A stretch of DNA of 64,000 nucleotides, from contig NZ_BMDG01000006.1 of assembly GCF_014635665.1 (NCBI RefSeq), positions 186,001 through 250,000 on the forward strand, given 5' to 3'. The DNA is from Isoptericola cucumis. Lineage in GTDB: Bacteria > Actinomycetota > Actinomycetes > Actinomycetales > Cellulomonadaceae. The notes under the pieces were generated by a model. The model had not been told where the DNA came from, did no database searches, and worked only from the letters and a program-made list of their open reading frames with translations. Numbering within the stretch: position 1 is the first letter of the stretch; the number at the start of each line of letters is the position of its first letter. The position numbers were made by a program, and so were the translations under genes. Positions 8,302 through 19,108 of the stretch are shown here, piece after piece.

Positions 8302-8952
8302 TCAGCGGCGTACCGCGAGCAGCAGCCCGTCGCCGGACGGCAGCATCGCGGGCAGCAGGCGCTCGTCGGAGCGCAGCGCCCGGCCGACCTCCCGCACCAC
8401 GGTCGTGACCTCGTCACGGCGGGCCGGGTCGGGCACCCGCCCGCGGTGCATGGCGCCGTCGACGGCGAGCACGCCGCCCGGGCGCAGCAGCCGCACCGCC
8501 TCCTGGACGTACTCGGGGTACGCGTGCGGGTCGGCGCCGACGAGGACCAGGTCGTAGGCGCCGTCGGTGAGGCGGGGCAGGACGTCGGCGGGCCGGCCCG
8601 GGATGGTGCGCGTGCGGGCCGGGGCCACCCCTGCCTCGGCGAACGCCCGCTTGGCCGCGCGCTGGTGCTCGAGCTCGACGTCGATCGTGGTGAGCACGCC
8701 GTCCGCGGGCATGCCCTGCAGCATCCACAGCGCCGCGACCCCGGTGCCCGTGCCCACCTCGACGACCGCCCGCGCGCCGAGCGCCGCCGCCACGACGCGC
8801 AGCACGGCGCCGGTGCCCGGGGCCACCGCCGCGCAGCCGAGCTCGGCCGCGCGCTCGCGGGCGCGCAGCAGCACCTCGTCCTCGGGGACGAAGGACTCCG
8901 CGTAGGCCCAGGCTGCGGTCCGCCCGTTCCGGGCGTCGACGTCGGTGGTGAT
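8302..8952 (-). CDS. O-methyltransferase with probable ATC start
   Basis: An SAM-dependent O-methyltransferase of the MT3/catechol-type family, similar to mycobacterial Rv1220c, which occupies the same position next to sigE. The SAM motif I is [16 protein letters not shown], followed by acidic residues of motif II (TIDVELEHQ) and a later [11 protein letters not shown]. The only canonical start in the frame is GTG at 8874, but the 26 codons before it include [11 protein letters not shown], which is typical of this family. Upstream of those lies ATC (8950-8952), 6 bases after a perfect AGGAGG, with no ATG, GTG or TTG between it and the preceding in-frame stop. I therefore extend to ATC, giving 216 residues. 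Substrate unknown. Confidence 0.8.
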   Translation of the reverse strand: MTTDVDARNGRTAAWAYAESFVPEDEVLLRARERAAELGCAAVAPGTGAVLRVVAAALGARAVVEVGTGTGVAALWMLQGMPADGVLTTIDVELEHQRAAKRAFAEAGVAPARTRTIPGRPADVLPRLTDGAYDLVLVGADPHAYPEYVQEAVRLLRPGGVLAVDGAMHRGRVPDPARRDEVTTVVREVGRALRSDERLLPAMLPSGDGLLLAVRR

Positions 8953-9051
8953 GGCGGTCCTCCTGGCGTGGGGTGGAGAGGCTCAGGCGCGGCGGGGCGG
9001 CGCCTGTCCGCAGGCCGGGCCGGCGGGAACGTCTCGGGTGCGATCGTACGC

Positions 9052-9080
9052 GGGAACCTCTCAGGTTGCCCGCACGTTGG
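9052..9080 (+). promoter_or_regulatory. ECF (SigE-type) promoter of sigE
   Basis: GGGAAC (9052-9057) and CGTTGG (9075-9080) are separated by 17 bases, the classic ECF sigma layout. Transcription would start at about 9086-9090, right at the sigE start codon. This predicts positive autoregulation by SigE. A second GGGAAC at 9025 has no properly spaced CGTT partner. Confidence 0.6.
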
Positions 9081-9089
9081 CGTGGGACC

Positions 9090-9770
9090 ATGGGAGTGAT
9101 GACCGGCCCGACCACCACCAGCCCCGCGCCCGCCTGGACCCCGCCCACGTGGGACCAGATCGTGCGCGACCACTCCGCGCGCGTCTACCGCCTCGCGTAC
9201 CGCCTGACCGGCAACCAGCAGGACGCCGAGGACCTCACGCAGGAGACGTTCCTGCGGGTGTTCCGCTCGCTGTCCAGCTACACCCCGGGGACGTTCGAGG
9301 GGTGGCTGCACCGCATCACCACCAACCTCTTCCTCGACCAGGTGCGCCGTCGCAAGCGCATCCGCATGGAGGCGATGGGTGACGACGCGGCACGCGTCGC
9401 CGCGCCGGACGGCGACGGGCGGCCCGAGCGGGGCTTCGAGCACGCCAACCTCGACCACGACGTGCAGCGGGCGCTCGACGCCCTGCGGCCGGAGTACCGC
9501 GCCGCGGTCGTCCTGTGCGACATCGAGGGGCTGAGCTACGAGGAGATCGCCGTGACGCTCGGGATCAAGCTCGGCACGGTCCGGTCCCGCATCCACCGGG
9601 CGCGCGCGCAGCTCCGCGACGCGCTGGAGCACCGTCGTGCGGAGGTGACGCGGGTCGCGGGGCCGGCGGAGGTCCCGGCCGAAGGTGCGGTCCACGGTGC
9701 GGTCGAGGGCGCCCGCGAGCCGGCCGCCGGGGAGGCGATGTCGGGGGGCGTGCCGGGAGCACCGTCGTGA
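9090..9770 (+). CDS. sigE: ECF RNA polymerase sigma factor SigE
   Basis: A 226-residue ECF sigma factor with region 2 ([19 protein letters not shown], the DAED motif contacting core polymerase) and region 4 helix-turn-helix ([19 protein letters not shown]). It directs envelope-stress transcription and is released from the anti-sigma factor encoded next. The starts at 9090 (ATG), 9096 (GTG) and 9099 (ATG) are all in frame; 9090 is used, although 9099 is equally possible since the promoter predicts transcription from about 9086-9090. The order methyltransferase(-)/sigE/rseA/htrA/tatB is the same as in mycobacteria. The last 35 residues are an Ala/Glu-rich tail beyond region 4. Confidence 0.93.
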   Translation: MGVMTGPTTTSPAPAWTPPTWDQIVRDHSARVYRLAYRLTGNQQDAEDLTQETFLRVFRSLSSYTPGTFEGWLHRITTNLFLDQVRRRKRIRMEAMGDDAARVAAPDGDGRPERGFEHANLDHDVQRALDALRPEYRAAVVLCDIEGLSYEEIAVTLGIKLGTVRSRIHRARAQLRDALEHRRAEVTRVAGPAEVPAEGAVHGAVEGAREPAAGEAMSGGVPGAPS

Positions 9771-10792
9771 CGGCGCACCTCGGCTGCTGGGTGAGCGACC
9801 TCGCCGACGGTCAGCTCGACGCCGCCGCGACCGAGCGGGCCCTCGCGCACGTCGCCGGCTGCGCCCGCTGCGCGGCGGACCTCGAGGCCGCCCGGGCCGC
9901 GCACCGCGCGCTGGCGGCGGCCCGTGACGTCACCCCCGACCCCGCGCTGACCGAGCGGCTGCTCGCGCTCTCGGCCTCGATCCCGCCGTCCGACGGCGAC
10001 CCGCTGCGGGGCCAGGGCGGGTCGCGCACCTGGGAGCGTCGTACGCCGTGGGAGCCCACCCTCACGGGCGACCTGCACGCCCGGCGGCGGCGCCAGCGTC
10101 GCGTGCGGGCGACCATCGTCGGGACCGGCGGCGTCGGGATGCTGGGCGTGGTGCTCCTCGTGCTCGGCCAGGGCGACGTGGTCGCCCCCGACCCGTCCCG
10201 CTCGGCCGCGCTCTCCGTGCTCGCCGGCGCCTCGGCCGTGGCCCCCGGCGGCGGCGCGGCGTGGTCCGGGGCAAGCGACGGGGAGCGCACCGACGCCGCG
10301 CACGACTGGCTCGTCGACCGGGGCTGGGCGCCGTTCTCCGGCCTCCCGTCCGGGTACGAGGTCCGGGCGCTGCGGCTGGTCTCCGACACGGGCGAGGGCC
10401 CGGCGTCCGACCTCCTGACCGCCCCCGTGGCGCTCGCGGGCACCGCGGGGACGTCGGGCGGCGGGACCGGGCCGGCGCGACGCGTGGTGGAGCTCGACCT
10501 CGACGGCCCCGACGGCGCGGTCGTGGTCCGCCAGCGCGCGGGGCAGCTCGCCGAGGTGGCTGCCGCCGGAGGCCTGGACGTGCCCGGCCACGACGTGCAG
10601 GTGCTGTCCGCCGACCCGTGGCACGTGGCGTGGCAGGCGGGCGAGGTGACGGTGGACGTCACCGCCGACGTCCCCCAGGAGGTCCTGGCCGAGATCGTGG
10701 CGGCCTTCCCCGGCGGTGGTTACGATGCCGGGGTCCTGCCGCAGCTCTCCCGCGGGTGGACCACCGTGACAGGAGCCCTCTCGCGACCATGA
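9767..10792 (+). CDS. rseA: Zinc-type anti-sigma factor RseA
   Basis: A 341-residue anti-sigma factor, coupled to sigE by a GTGA overlap. The N-terminal domain shows the ZAS signature HVAGCARC (His-x3-Cys-x2-Cys), which binds zinc and clamps the sigma factor. A single membrane segment follows near residues 116-135 ([20 protein letters not shown]), then about 200 residues of predicted extracytoplasmic sequence. This is considerably longer than the short mycobacterial RseA, so the outer domain may sense an envelope signal in a MucB/RseB-like way, which is inference. It overlaps the htrA start by 4 bases. Confidence 0.85.
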   Translation: MTAHLGCWVSDLADGQLDAAATERALAHVAGCARCAADLEAARAAHRALAAARDVTPDPALTERLLALSASIPPSDGDPLRGQGGSRTWERRTPWEPTLTGDLHARRRRQRRVRATIVGTGGVGMLGVVLLVLGQGDVVAPDPSRSAALSVLAGASAVAPGGGAAWSGASDGERTDAAHDWLVDRGWAPFSGLPSGYEVRALRLVSDTGEGPASDLLTAPVALAGTAGTSGGGTGPARRVVELDLDGPDGAVVVRQRAGQLAEVAAAGGLDVPGHDVQVLSADPWHVAWQAGEVTVDVTADVPQEVLAEIVAAFPGGGYDAGVLPQLSRGWTTVTGALSRP

Positions 10793-12171
10793 CGCAGCGC
10801 CCCGACGACCTCTTCGCACCGCCCGAGCCGCCCGCCGACGCCGCCCCCGTGGCACACCCGGAGCCCGGCGGCCACGTCGTGCTGCCCGCCTCGCCGTTCG
10901 GCCCGATCGGGACCGTGGCCGCGGCCGGCGTCGAGAGCCCCGGCGGCGTCCACGGCGCCCCCGACGACGGCCCGCGGCCGGCGGCGTTCGCCGAGCCGTC
11001 ACCCGGACCCGACGGGCAGCCGCCGGCGGTCACGCCGGGCGAGCGAGCCGCCCGCACGCCCTCGCGGCCCCGGCGGCTGGGTGCGGGCGTCGTCGCGCTC
11101 GCCCTGGTCGCGGGCCTGGCCGGCGGGTTCGTGGGCGACCGCATCTCCGACGCGACCGACGACGACCGGCCCGCGGACGCCGCGCTCCCGGCCCCGGCCG
11201 GGGGCGTCGCGCACGGCACCGACGCCGCGCCGTCCCGCCCCGCGGGCTCGGTGGCGGGGCTCGCCGCGGACGTGCTGCCGAGCGTCGTCTCCATCGAGGT
11301 CACGGGCGGGCAGGGGGTCTCGACCGGTTCCGGCTTCGTGCTGCGGGACGACGGCTACCTGCTCACCAACGAGCACGTCGTCGCCGGCTCGTCCTCGGGC
11401 GGCAAGGTCGTCGTGACGTTCGCGGACGGGCACGAGCAGCCGGGCACCGTCGTCGGGCGCACGACGGACTACGACCTCGCCGTCGTCAAGGTCGACGAGG
11501 AGGGCCTCGAGCCGCTGGTGCTCGGCGACTCGGACCAGGTCGTCGTCGGGGACTCGGTGCTGGCGGTCGGTGCGCCGCTGGGCCTCGAGGCGACGGTGAC
11601 GACGGGGATCGTCAGCGCCCTGCACCGGCCGGTCCAGGCGGGCGACGAGGCGCAGACGGCGTTCATCGACGCCATCCAGACGGACGCCGCGATCAACCCC
11701 GGCAACTCCGGCGGGCCGCTGGTCAACGCCGACGGTGAGGTCGTGGGCATCAACTCGGCGATCGCGCAGCCGCCGGGGGCGGTGTCGGCGACGGGCAGCA
11801 TCGGGCTCGGGTTCGCCATCCCCGCCAACCAGGTGCGGCACACCGCCGAGCAGCTGATCGAGTCCGGGCACGCGACGTACCCGGTGATCGGCGTCCTGCT
11901 CGACACCGCCTACTCGGGCGAGGGCGTGCAGGTCTCGACCGCGGCGCAGGAGGGGCAGCCCGCCGTCACCCCCGACGGGCCGGCCGACCAGGCCGGCATC
12001 CGTTCCGGCGACGTCATCCTGTCGATCGACGGGCGCCCCGTCTCGCGCAGCGACGAGCTGATCGTCGCGATCCGGGCCAGGCAGCCGGGGGACGCGGTGA
12101 CCCTGCGCGTGCGCACCGAGGACGCGGAGCGCGACGTGCGCGTCGTGCTCCAGGGACAGGAGAGCGGATGA
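10789..12171 (+). CDS. htrA: HtrA/DegP-type membrane serine protease (S1C, PDZ)
   Basis: A 460-residue trypsin-like protease with a disordered Pro-rich cytoplasmic N-terminus, a membrane segment near residues 98-118 (LGAGVVALALVAGLAGGFVG), the S1C protease domain and one C-terminal PDZ domain. The catalytic triad is visible: His in TNEHVV, Asp in TDYDLAVVKV and Ser in NPGNSGGPL. It probably degrades or refolds damaged extracytoplasmic proteins under SigE control. In mycobacteria the HtrA-like PepD sits at the same place. The ATG overlaps the rseA stop (ATGA), so sigE, rseA and htrA form one operon. Confidence 0.93.
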   Translation: MTQRPDDLFAPPEPPADAAPVAHPEPGGHVVLPASPFGPIGTVAAAGVESPGGVHGAPDDGPRPAAFAEPSPGPDGQPPAVTPGERAARTPSRPRRLGAGVVALALVAGLAGGFVGDRISDATDDDRPADAALPAPAGGVAHGTDAAPSRPAGSVAGLAADVLPSVVSIEVTGGQGVSTGSGFVLRDDGYLLTNEHVVAGSSSGGKVVVTFADGHEQPGTVVGRTTDYDLAVVKVDEEGLEPLVLGDSDQVVVGDSVLAVGAPLGLEATVTTGIVSALHRPVQAGDEAQTAFIDAIQTDAAINPGNSGGPLVNADGEVVGINSAIAQPPGAVSATGSIGLGFAIPANQVRHTAEQLIESGHATYPVIGVLLDTAYSGEGVQVSTAAQEGQPAVTPDGPADQAGIRSGDVILSIDGRPVSRSDELIVAIRARQPGDAVTLRVRTEDAERDVRVVLQGQESG

Positions 12172-12224
12172 CGGGCCACGTGCGGCGATACCGCGGCCTG
12201 CTCCGGGCCCGCTAGGCTGCACCC

Positions 12225-14408
<2,184 letters not shown>

Positions 14409-14419
14409 GGTCGTCCACT

Positions 14420-15478
14420 GTGGACGACCGACTCGAACGCGCCAGGGAGCGCTCCCTCGCAGCGTACGAGCGGTTCAGGGACCTGCGTCCCGTGCGGTCG
14501 TTCTACTGGTACATGGACCGCCGCGGCTCCCTGCTGTGCGGCGGCATCGCGTACACCGCGATCTTCTCCCTGTTCGCCGCCCTCACCATCGGCTTCACGG
14601 TCTTCTCGTCCACGCTGGCGGGTCGGCCGGAGCTGCAGCAGGCCGTGTTCGCGCAGATCGACGCGTGGTTGCCGGGCCTGGTGCGGTCGGCCGAGAACCC
14701 GAACGGGGTGCTCGAGCCGAGCCAGCTGATGCTCCCGTCCGCCCTGACCTGGTACAGCGTCGCCGCGGCCGTCGTGTTCCTCTGGACGGCCATCGGGTTC
14801 ATGCGGGCGCTCCGGGTGTCGGTGCGCTCGATGTTCGACCAGCCCGTCGTGGGGGTCAGCCCGGTGCTGTCACGGGTCTGGGAGCTGGCGGGGTTCGTCA
14901 TTCTCGGCGCGATGGTCGTGGCGTCCGCGGCGGCCAGCGTCCTGTCCCAGACGATCAGCCGGCAGGTCACGTCCTGGTTCGGCGACTCGCTGGTCCTCGC
15001 CCGCACGCTCAGCCTCGGCACGCTCGCGGTGGGCGTGCTGCTGGACGCGCTTCTCGTGTACCTCGTGATCCGGGTGGTCGCGCGGGTCCGGCCGCGGCGC
15101 ACGCGGGACGTCTGGATCGGGTGCCTCACGGCGGGCGTCGTCGCGGGCGTGCTCCGCTGGGCCGGGACGTCCGTGGTGGCCGCCGGCGCGTCGCGCAACG
15201 CGCTCCTGGCGTCGTTCGCCGTCCTGGTCACGGTCCTCGTGCTGGTGAACTTCGTGGCGCGGGTGCTGCTGCTCGTGTGCGCGTGGGTCTACGACCCGCC
15301 GCGGCTCGACGAGATCGCGTTCGCCGCCGAGGAGGTCGCCGCCCGCCGTGACGCCGCCGAGATCGACCGCATCGTGCGCCGCGGGCAGGGCTCCGGAAAG
15401 CCGTGGAGCCCCGTCGTCCGCGGGGTACGACGGGGCTCCTACGGTCCGAGCGGGCGGAGCGTCAGAACGCGCGGGTGA
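14420..15478 (+). CDS. YihY/BrkB-family membrane protein
   Basis: A 352-residue integral membrane protein of the YihY/virulence factor BrkB family, with about six hydrophobic segments (for example IAYTAIFSLFAALTIGFTVF near residues 45-64) and a charged cytoplasmic C-terminus. The earlier idea that this family is ribonuclease BN is not supported. The physiological role is unknown. The GTG at 14420 lies 8 bases after TAGGGT (14406-14411), so a leaderless promoter is likely. The last 17 bases overlap, tail to tail, the end of sdhB, and a 13-base terminator stem is embedded in its coding sequence. Confidence 0.85.
   Translation: MDDRLERARERSLAAYERFRDLRPVRSFYWYMDRRGSLLCGGIAYTAIFSLFAALTIGFTVFSSTLAGRPELQQAVFAQIDAWLPGLVRSAENPNGVLEPSQLMLPSALTWYSVAAAVVFLWTAIGFMRALRVSVRSMFDQPVVGVSPVLSRVWELAGFVILGAMVVASAAASVLSQTISRQVTSWFGDSLVLARTLSLGTLAVGVLLDALLVYLVIRVVARVRPRRTRDVWIGCLTAGVVAGVLRWAGTSVVAAGASRNALLASFAVLVTVLVLVNFVARVLLLVCAWVYDPPRLDEIAFAAEEVAARRDAAEIDRIVRRGQGSGKPWSPVVRGVRRGSYGPSGRSVRTRG
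15405..15439. terminator. Terminator stem inside the yihY 3' coding end
   Basis: A 13-base perfect stem (15405-15417 with 15427-15439, arms beginning GGAGCCCCGTCGT) with a 9-base loop. It lies 22 bases beyond the sdhB stop on the minus strand, so it is well placed to end the sdh operon, while on the plus strand it is inside codons of the YihY-family gene. Confidence 0.7.
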
Positions 15479-16238
15479 TCATCGCGCGCTTGACCTCCTG
15501 GATCGCCTTGGTCACCTCGATGCCGCGCGGGCAGGCCTCGGTGCAGTTGAAGGTCGTGCGGCAGCGCCACACGCCCTCCTTGTCGTTGAGGATCTCCAGG
15601 CGCTGCGTGGCGCCCTCGTCGCGGGAGTCGAAGATGAACCGGTGCGCGTTGACGATCGCGGCCGGGCCGAAGTACTGCCCGTCGGTCCAGAACACGGGGC
15701 ACGACGACGTGCACGCGGCGCACAGGATGCACTTGGTGGTGTCGTCGAAGCGGGCCCGGTCCTCGGCGGACTGGAGACGCTCGCGGGTCGGCTCGTTCCC
15801 CGACGTGATGAGGAACGGCATGATCTCGCGGTAGGACGCGAAGAACGGCTCCATGTCGACCACGAGGTCCTTGACCACGGGCAGGCCCTTGATCGGCTCG
15901 ACCGTGATCGGCTTGTCCGGGTTGACGTCCTTGAGGAGCGTCTTGCAGGCGAGCCGGTTGCGGCCGTTGATGCGCATCGCGTCGGAGCCGCAGACCCCGT
16001 GGGCGCAGGAGCGACGGAACGTCAGGCTCCCGTCCTGCTCCCACTTGATCATGTGCAGGGCGTCGAGCACACGGTCCGTGCCGTGCACCGTCACGGTGAA
16101 CTCGTCCCAGACGGACTCCTCGCCGTGCTCCGACTCCGGGTTGTAGCGCCGGATGCGCAGCGTGACGTCGAAGCTGGGCACGGCGCCCGCCTTCGGCTCC
16201 GGGGCCTCGGTCGCAGGGTTCTCGAGAACAGCAGTCAT
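15462..16238 (-). CDS. sdhB: Succinate dehydrogenase iron-sulfur subunit
   Basis: The 258-residue electron-transfer subunit of succinate:quinone oxidoreductase. Cysteine motifs for the three clusters are visible: CAHGVCGSDAM and a downstream Cys for 2Fe-2S, CILCAACTSSCP for 4Fe-4S and CTEACPRGI for 3Fe-4S. It carries electrons from FAD in SdhA to quinone at SdhC/D. The ATG overlaps the sdhA stop by one base (TGATG). The 3' end overlaps the end of the convergent membrane-protein gene by 17 bases. Confidence 0.97.
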   Translation of the reverse strand: MTAVLENPATEAPEPKAGAVPSFDVTLRIRRYNPESEHGEESVWDEFTVTVHGTDRVLDALHMIKWEQDGSLTFRRSCAHGVCGSDAMRINGRNRLACKTLLKDVNPDKPITVEPIKGLPVVKDLVVDMEPFFASYREIMPFLITSGNEPTRERLQSAEDRARFDDTTKCILCAACTSSCPVFWTDGQYFGPAAIVNAHRFIFDSRDEGATQRLEILNDKEGVWRCRTTFNCTEACPRGIEVTKAIQEVKRAMITRAF

Positions 16239-18073
16239 CAGTACTTCCGCTCCATCGGCTCGTAGCGGGTCTGGGTGACGGGCTTGGAACCCAGGACGAC
16301 CTTGTAGTCGCCGAAGGACTCGACGTGGTCGAAGTAGCCCGCGACGTGCCCGTCGCCGGCGTCGGGGGCCGACGTCGGACGGCGGTACGCCATCGTGTGC
16401 AGCATGTAGTTCGCGTCGTCGCGCTCGGGGTAGTCCTCGCGGTAGTGCCCGCCGCGGGACTCCTTGCGGTTGATCGCGGCGACGACGGTGACCTCGGCGA
16501 TGTCCAGCAGGAAGCCGAGCTCGATGGCCTCGAGCAGGTCGGTGTTGAACAGCTTGCCCTTGTCCTGGACGGAGACGTTCGCGTACCGCTTCTGCAGCTC
16601 GCGGATGTCGGACAGGGCCTGGTTCAGCGACTCGCCCGTGCGGAAGACCTGCGCGTTGGCGTCCATGGTCTCCTGCAGGGCCTTGCGGACCTCGGCCACG
16701 CGCTCGCCGTCCGGACGCTCGCGCATCTCGGTCAGCTGCGCGACGACGCGGCCCGTCGGGTCCTCGGGCAGGTCCGCGTGGGCGGGCACCGTCTTGGCGT
16801 ACGCCGCGGCCGACCGGCCGGCGCGCTTGCCGAACACGTTGATGTCCAGCAGCGAGTTGGTGCCCAGGCGGTTCGAGCCGTGCACCGACACGCACGCGAC
16901 CTCGCCGGCCGCGTAGAGGCCCTTGACGACGTTGTGGCTGTCGCGCAACACCTCGCCGGCCACGTTCGTGGGCACCCCGCCCATCGCGTAGTGGGCCGTC
17001 GGGAAGACGGGCACCGGCTCCGTGTACGGCTCGATGCCGAGGTAGGTGCGCGCGAACTCGGTGATGTCGGGCAGCTTGGCGTCGATGTGCGCGGGCTCGA
17101 GGTGGGTGAGGTCGAGCAGGACGTAGTCCTTGTTCGGCCCGGCGCCGCGGCCCTCGCGCACCTCGTTCGCCATCGACCGGGCGACGATGTCGCGCGGGGC
17201 GAGGTCCTTGATGGTGGGGGCGTAGCGCTCCATGAACCGCTCGCCGTCGGCGTTGCGCAGGATGCCGCCCTCGCCGCGCGCGGCCTCCGACAGGAGGATG
17301 CCGAGGCCGGCCAGGCCCGTCGGGTGGAACTGGAAGAACTCCATGTCCTCCAGGGGCAGGCCGCGGCGGTAGGCCAGCGCCATGCCGTCACCGGTGAGGG
17401 TGTGCGCGTTCGACGTCGTCTTGAAGATCTTGCCGGCGCCGCCGGTGGCGAAGATGATCGCCTTCGCCTGGAAGACGTGGATCTCGCCCGACGCCAGGTC
17501 GTACGCCACCACGCCGGTCGCGTTGACCTCGGCGCCGTCCTCGATGTCCTCGGTGGTGAGGTCGTGGTCGGTGATGAGGTCCAGGACGTAGAACTCGTTG
17601 TAGAACTCGACGTCCTGCTTGACGCAGTTCTGGTACAGCGTCTGCAGGATCATGTGGCCGGTGCGGTCCGCGGCGTAGCAGGCGCGGCGCACCGCGGCCT
17701 GGCCGTGCTCGCGGGTGTGCCCGCCGAATCGGCGCTGGTCGATACGGCCCTCGGGGGTGCGGTTGAACGGCAGCCCCATCTTCTCCAGGTCGAGGACGGA
17801 GTCGATGGCCTCCTTGGCGAGGATCTCGGCCGCGTCCTGGTCGACCAGGTAGTCACCGCCCTTGACGGTGTCGAACGTGTGCCACTCCCAGTTGTCCTCC
17901 TCGACGTTCGCGAGGGCCGCCGCCATGCCGCCCTGGGCGGCGCCGGTGTGGGAGCGGGTGGGGTAGAGCTTGGAGATGACGGCGGTGCGGGCGTCCTTCG
18001 ACGCCTCGAGCGCTGCGCGCATGCCGGCGCCGCCTGCGCCGACGATGACGACGTCGTACTGGTGTGTCTGCAT
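16238..18073 (-). CDS. sdhA: Succinate dehydrogenase flavoprotein subunit
   Basis: The 611-residue catalytic subunit that oxidises succinate to fumarate. Seen are the N-terminal dinucleotide fold ([17 protein letters not shown]), the SHTGAAQGG segment with the histidine that binds FAD covalently, and the HPTGL active-site region. It acts on the cytoplasmic face with SdhB, held by SdhC and SdhD. The sequence [11 protein letters not shown] is typical of actinobacterial SdhA. It follows sdhD by 15 bases and overlaps sdhB by one base; no promoter is seen between them. Confidence 0.98.
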   Translation of the reverse strand: MQTHQYDVVIVGAGGAGMRAALEASKDARTAVISKLYPTRSHTGAAQGGMAAALANVEEDNWEWHTFDTVKGGDYLVDQDAAEILAKEAIDSVLDLEKMGLPFNRTPEGRIDQRRFGGHTREHGQAAVRRACYAADRTGHMILQTLYQNCVKQDVEFYNEFYVLDLITDHDLTTEDIEDGAEVNATGVVAYDLASGEIHVFQAKAIIFATGGAGKIFKTTSNAHTLTGDGMALAYRRGLPLEDMEFFQFHPTGLAGLGILLSEAARGEGGILRNADGERFMERYAPTIKDLAPRDIVARSMANEVREGRGAGPNKDYVLLDLTHLEPAHIDAKLPDITEFARTYLGIEPYTEPVPVFPTAHYAMGGVPTNVAGEVLRDSHNVVKGLYAAGEVACVSVHGSNRLGTNSLLDINVFGKRAGRSAAAYAKTVPAHADLPEDPTGRVVAQLTEMRERPDGERVAEVRKALQETMDANAQVFRTGESLNQALSDIRELQKRYANVSVQDKGKLFNTDLLEAIELGFLLDIAEVTVVAAINRKESRGGHYREDYPERDDANYMLHTMAYRRPTSAPDAGDGHVAGYFDHVESFGDYKVVLGSKPVTQTRYEPMERKY

Positions 18074-18088
18074 CGGGAGAGCCAGTCC

Positions 18089-18553
18089 TTAGTTTGCGGA
18101 GCAGAACGAGGCGAGGAGGTCGGCCGGCGCGTCGGTCGGGCACGGGTCGAACGTGAAGATCACGAGCGTGCCCAGCACCACCACGACGACGAACGCGAGG
18201 TAGAGCAGGCCCTTGAGCACCATGCGGGTGCCGTCCCGCTGCGCGTAGTCGTTGATGATCGTGCGCACCCCGTTGGTGCCGTGGATCATCGCGAGCCAGA
18301 GCATCAGGAGGTCCCAGACCTGCCAGAGCGGGCTGGCCCACTTGCCGGCGACGAAGCCGAAGTCGATCGCGTGCACGCCCTCGCCCACCATGAGGTTCAT
18401 CCAGAGGTGCCCGAAGATCAGCACGAGCAGCACCACGCCGGAGGCGCGCATGAACACCCAGCTGTACAGCTCGAAGTTGCCGCGCGTGGTCTTGCGCCGG
18501 TCGTACGGCGAGCGGGGCGCGTCGACCGTGACCTGAGAGGTTGCCTGTGCCAT
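18089..18553 (-). CDS. sdhD: Succinate dehydrogenase membrane anchor SdhD
   Basis: A 154-residue membrane subunit with three hydrophobic helices (ASGVVLLVLIFGHLWMNLMV, LWQVWDLLMLWLAMIHGTNG and LAFVVVVVLGTLVIF). Histidines in GHLWMNL and HGTNGVR are likely heme ligand and quinone-site residues. With SdhC it anchors SdhAB and passes electrons to menaquinone. It overlaps sdhC by one base (TGATG), the same coupling used between sdhA and sdhB. Confidence 0.93.
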   Translation of the reverse strand: MAQATSQVTVDAPRSPYDRRKTTRGNFELYSWVFMRASGVVLLVLIFGHLWMNLMVGEGVHAIDFGFVAGKWASPLWQVWDLLMLWLAMIHGTNGVRTIINDYAQRDGTRMVLKGLLYLAFVVVVVLGTLVIFTFDPCPTDAPADLLASFCSAN

Positions 18554-18933
18554 CAGTGCCCACCTCCGAAGACGTTCATCAGGTGCCGCGGCAGGAAGCC
18601 CGCCATCGTCACGACGAAGAGACCGACGACGACCCAGAGCATGGTCTTCTGGTACTTGGGCCCCTTGGCCCAGAAGTCGACGAGGACCACGCGGACGCCG
18701 TTGAACGCGTGGAAGACGATCGCGGCCACGAGGCCGGCCTCCCCGAGTCCCATGATGGGCGTCTGGTACGTCCCGATGACGGCGTTGTAGGCCTCGGGCG
18801 AGACCCGCACGAGCGCGGTGTCCAGGACGTGCACGAGCAGGAAGAAGAAGATGAGCACGCCGGTCACGCGATGCGCGACCCACGACCACATGCCTTCACG
18901 GCCGCGGTAGAGCGTGCCAGCAGGTGTGGGCAC
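18553..18933 (-). CDS. sdhC: Succinate dehydrogenase cytochrome b subunit SdhC
   Basis: A 126-residue heme-binding membrane subunit with three helices. SWVAHRVTGVLIFFFLLVHV carries the SxxxHR and HV signatures of the family. The GTG at 18933 gives the usual N-terminus PTPAGTLYRGREGMW and has GGAGG 8 bases upstream. A longer reading from GTG at 18984 is rejected because that codon lies inside the likely -10 hexamer TACAGT. It is the first gene of the sdhCDAB operon, divergent from the sugar nucleotidyltransferase gene. Confidence 0.92.
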   Translation of the reverse strand: MPTPAGTLYRGREGMWSWVAHRVTGVLIFFFLLVHVLDTALVRVSPEAYNAVIGTYQTPIMGLGEAGLVAAIVFHAFNGVRVVLVDFWAKGPKYQKTMLWVVVGLFVVTMAGFLPRHLMNVFGGGH

Positions 18934-18982
18934 GGGGGGAGCCTCCGTTGGCGGGGATTCTGTGTGGATTCCGTTCACGGTC

Positions 18983-18988
18983 ACTGTA
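18983..18988 (-). promoter_or_regulatory. -10 element of the sdhCDAB operon
   Basis: TACAGT on the minus strand is the best -10 match in the divergent region. Transcription from about 18976 would leave a leader of some 43 bases with a GGAGG ribosome site for sdhC. No strong -35 is evident. Confidence 0.4.
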
Positions 18989-19108
18989 GTGACATCCGGT
19001 CGTCTCGTGGGACGCGAGGTCCGGCAAACCGGGACGTGCCGGGGTGTTTCGTGACCTATTCCACAGGGGAGACGGCGTCGTCCGGTGTCGCGTCACTATG
19101 CTGCGGAC

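Noticed and set aside
8302-8874. GTG at 8874 as start of the methyltransferase
   Set aside because: It would remove the conserved [11 protein letters not shown] segment and has no ribosome site, whereas ATC at 8950 has an optimal one.
9025-9047. A second ECF promoter (GGGAAC at 9025) before sigE
   Set aside because: The nearest CGT is only 14 bases downstream instead of about 16-18, so it does not form a proper ECF promoter.
16325-18790. Long plus-strand open frame of 821 codons opposite the sdh operon
   Set aside because: It is the antisense of sdhA/sdhD with low-complexity Val/Gly/Arg-rich translation, typical of high-GC shadow frames. The sdh genes on the other strand are unmistakable.
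18934-18984. GTG at 18984 as sdhC start
   Set aside because: The codon lies within the probable -10 hexamer TACAGT, and the internal GTG at 18933 has GGAGG and the usual SdhC N-terminus.
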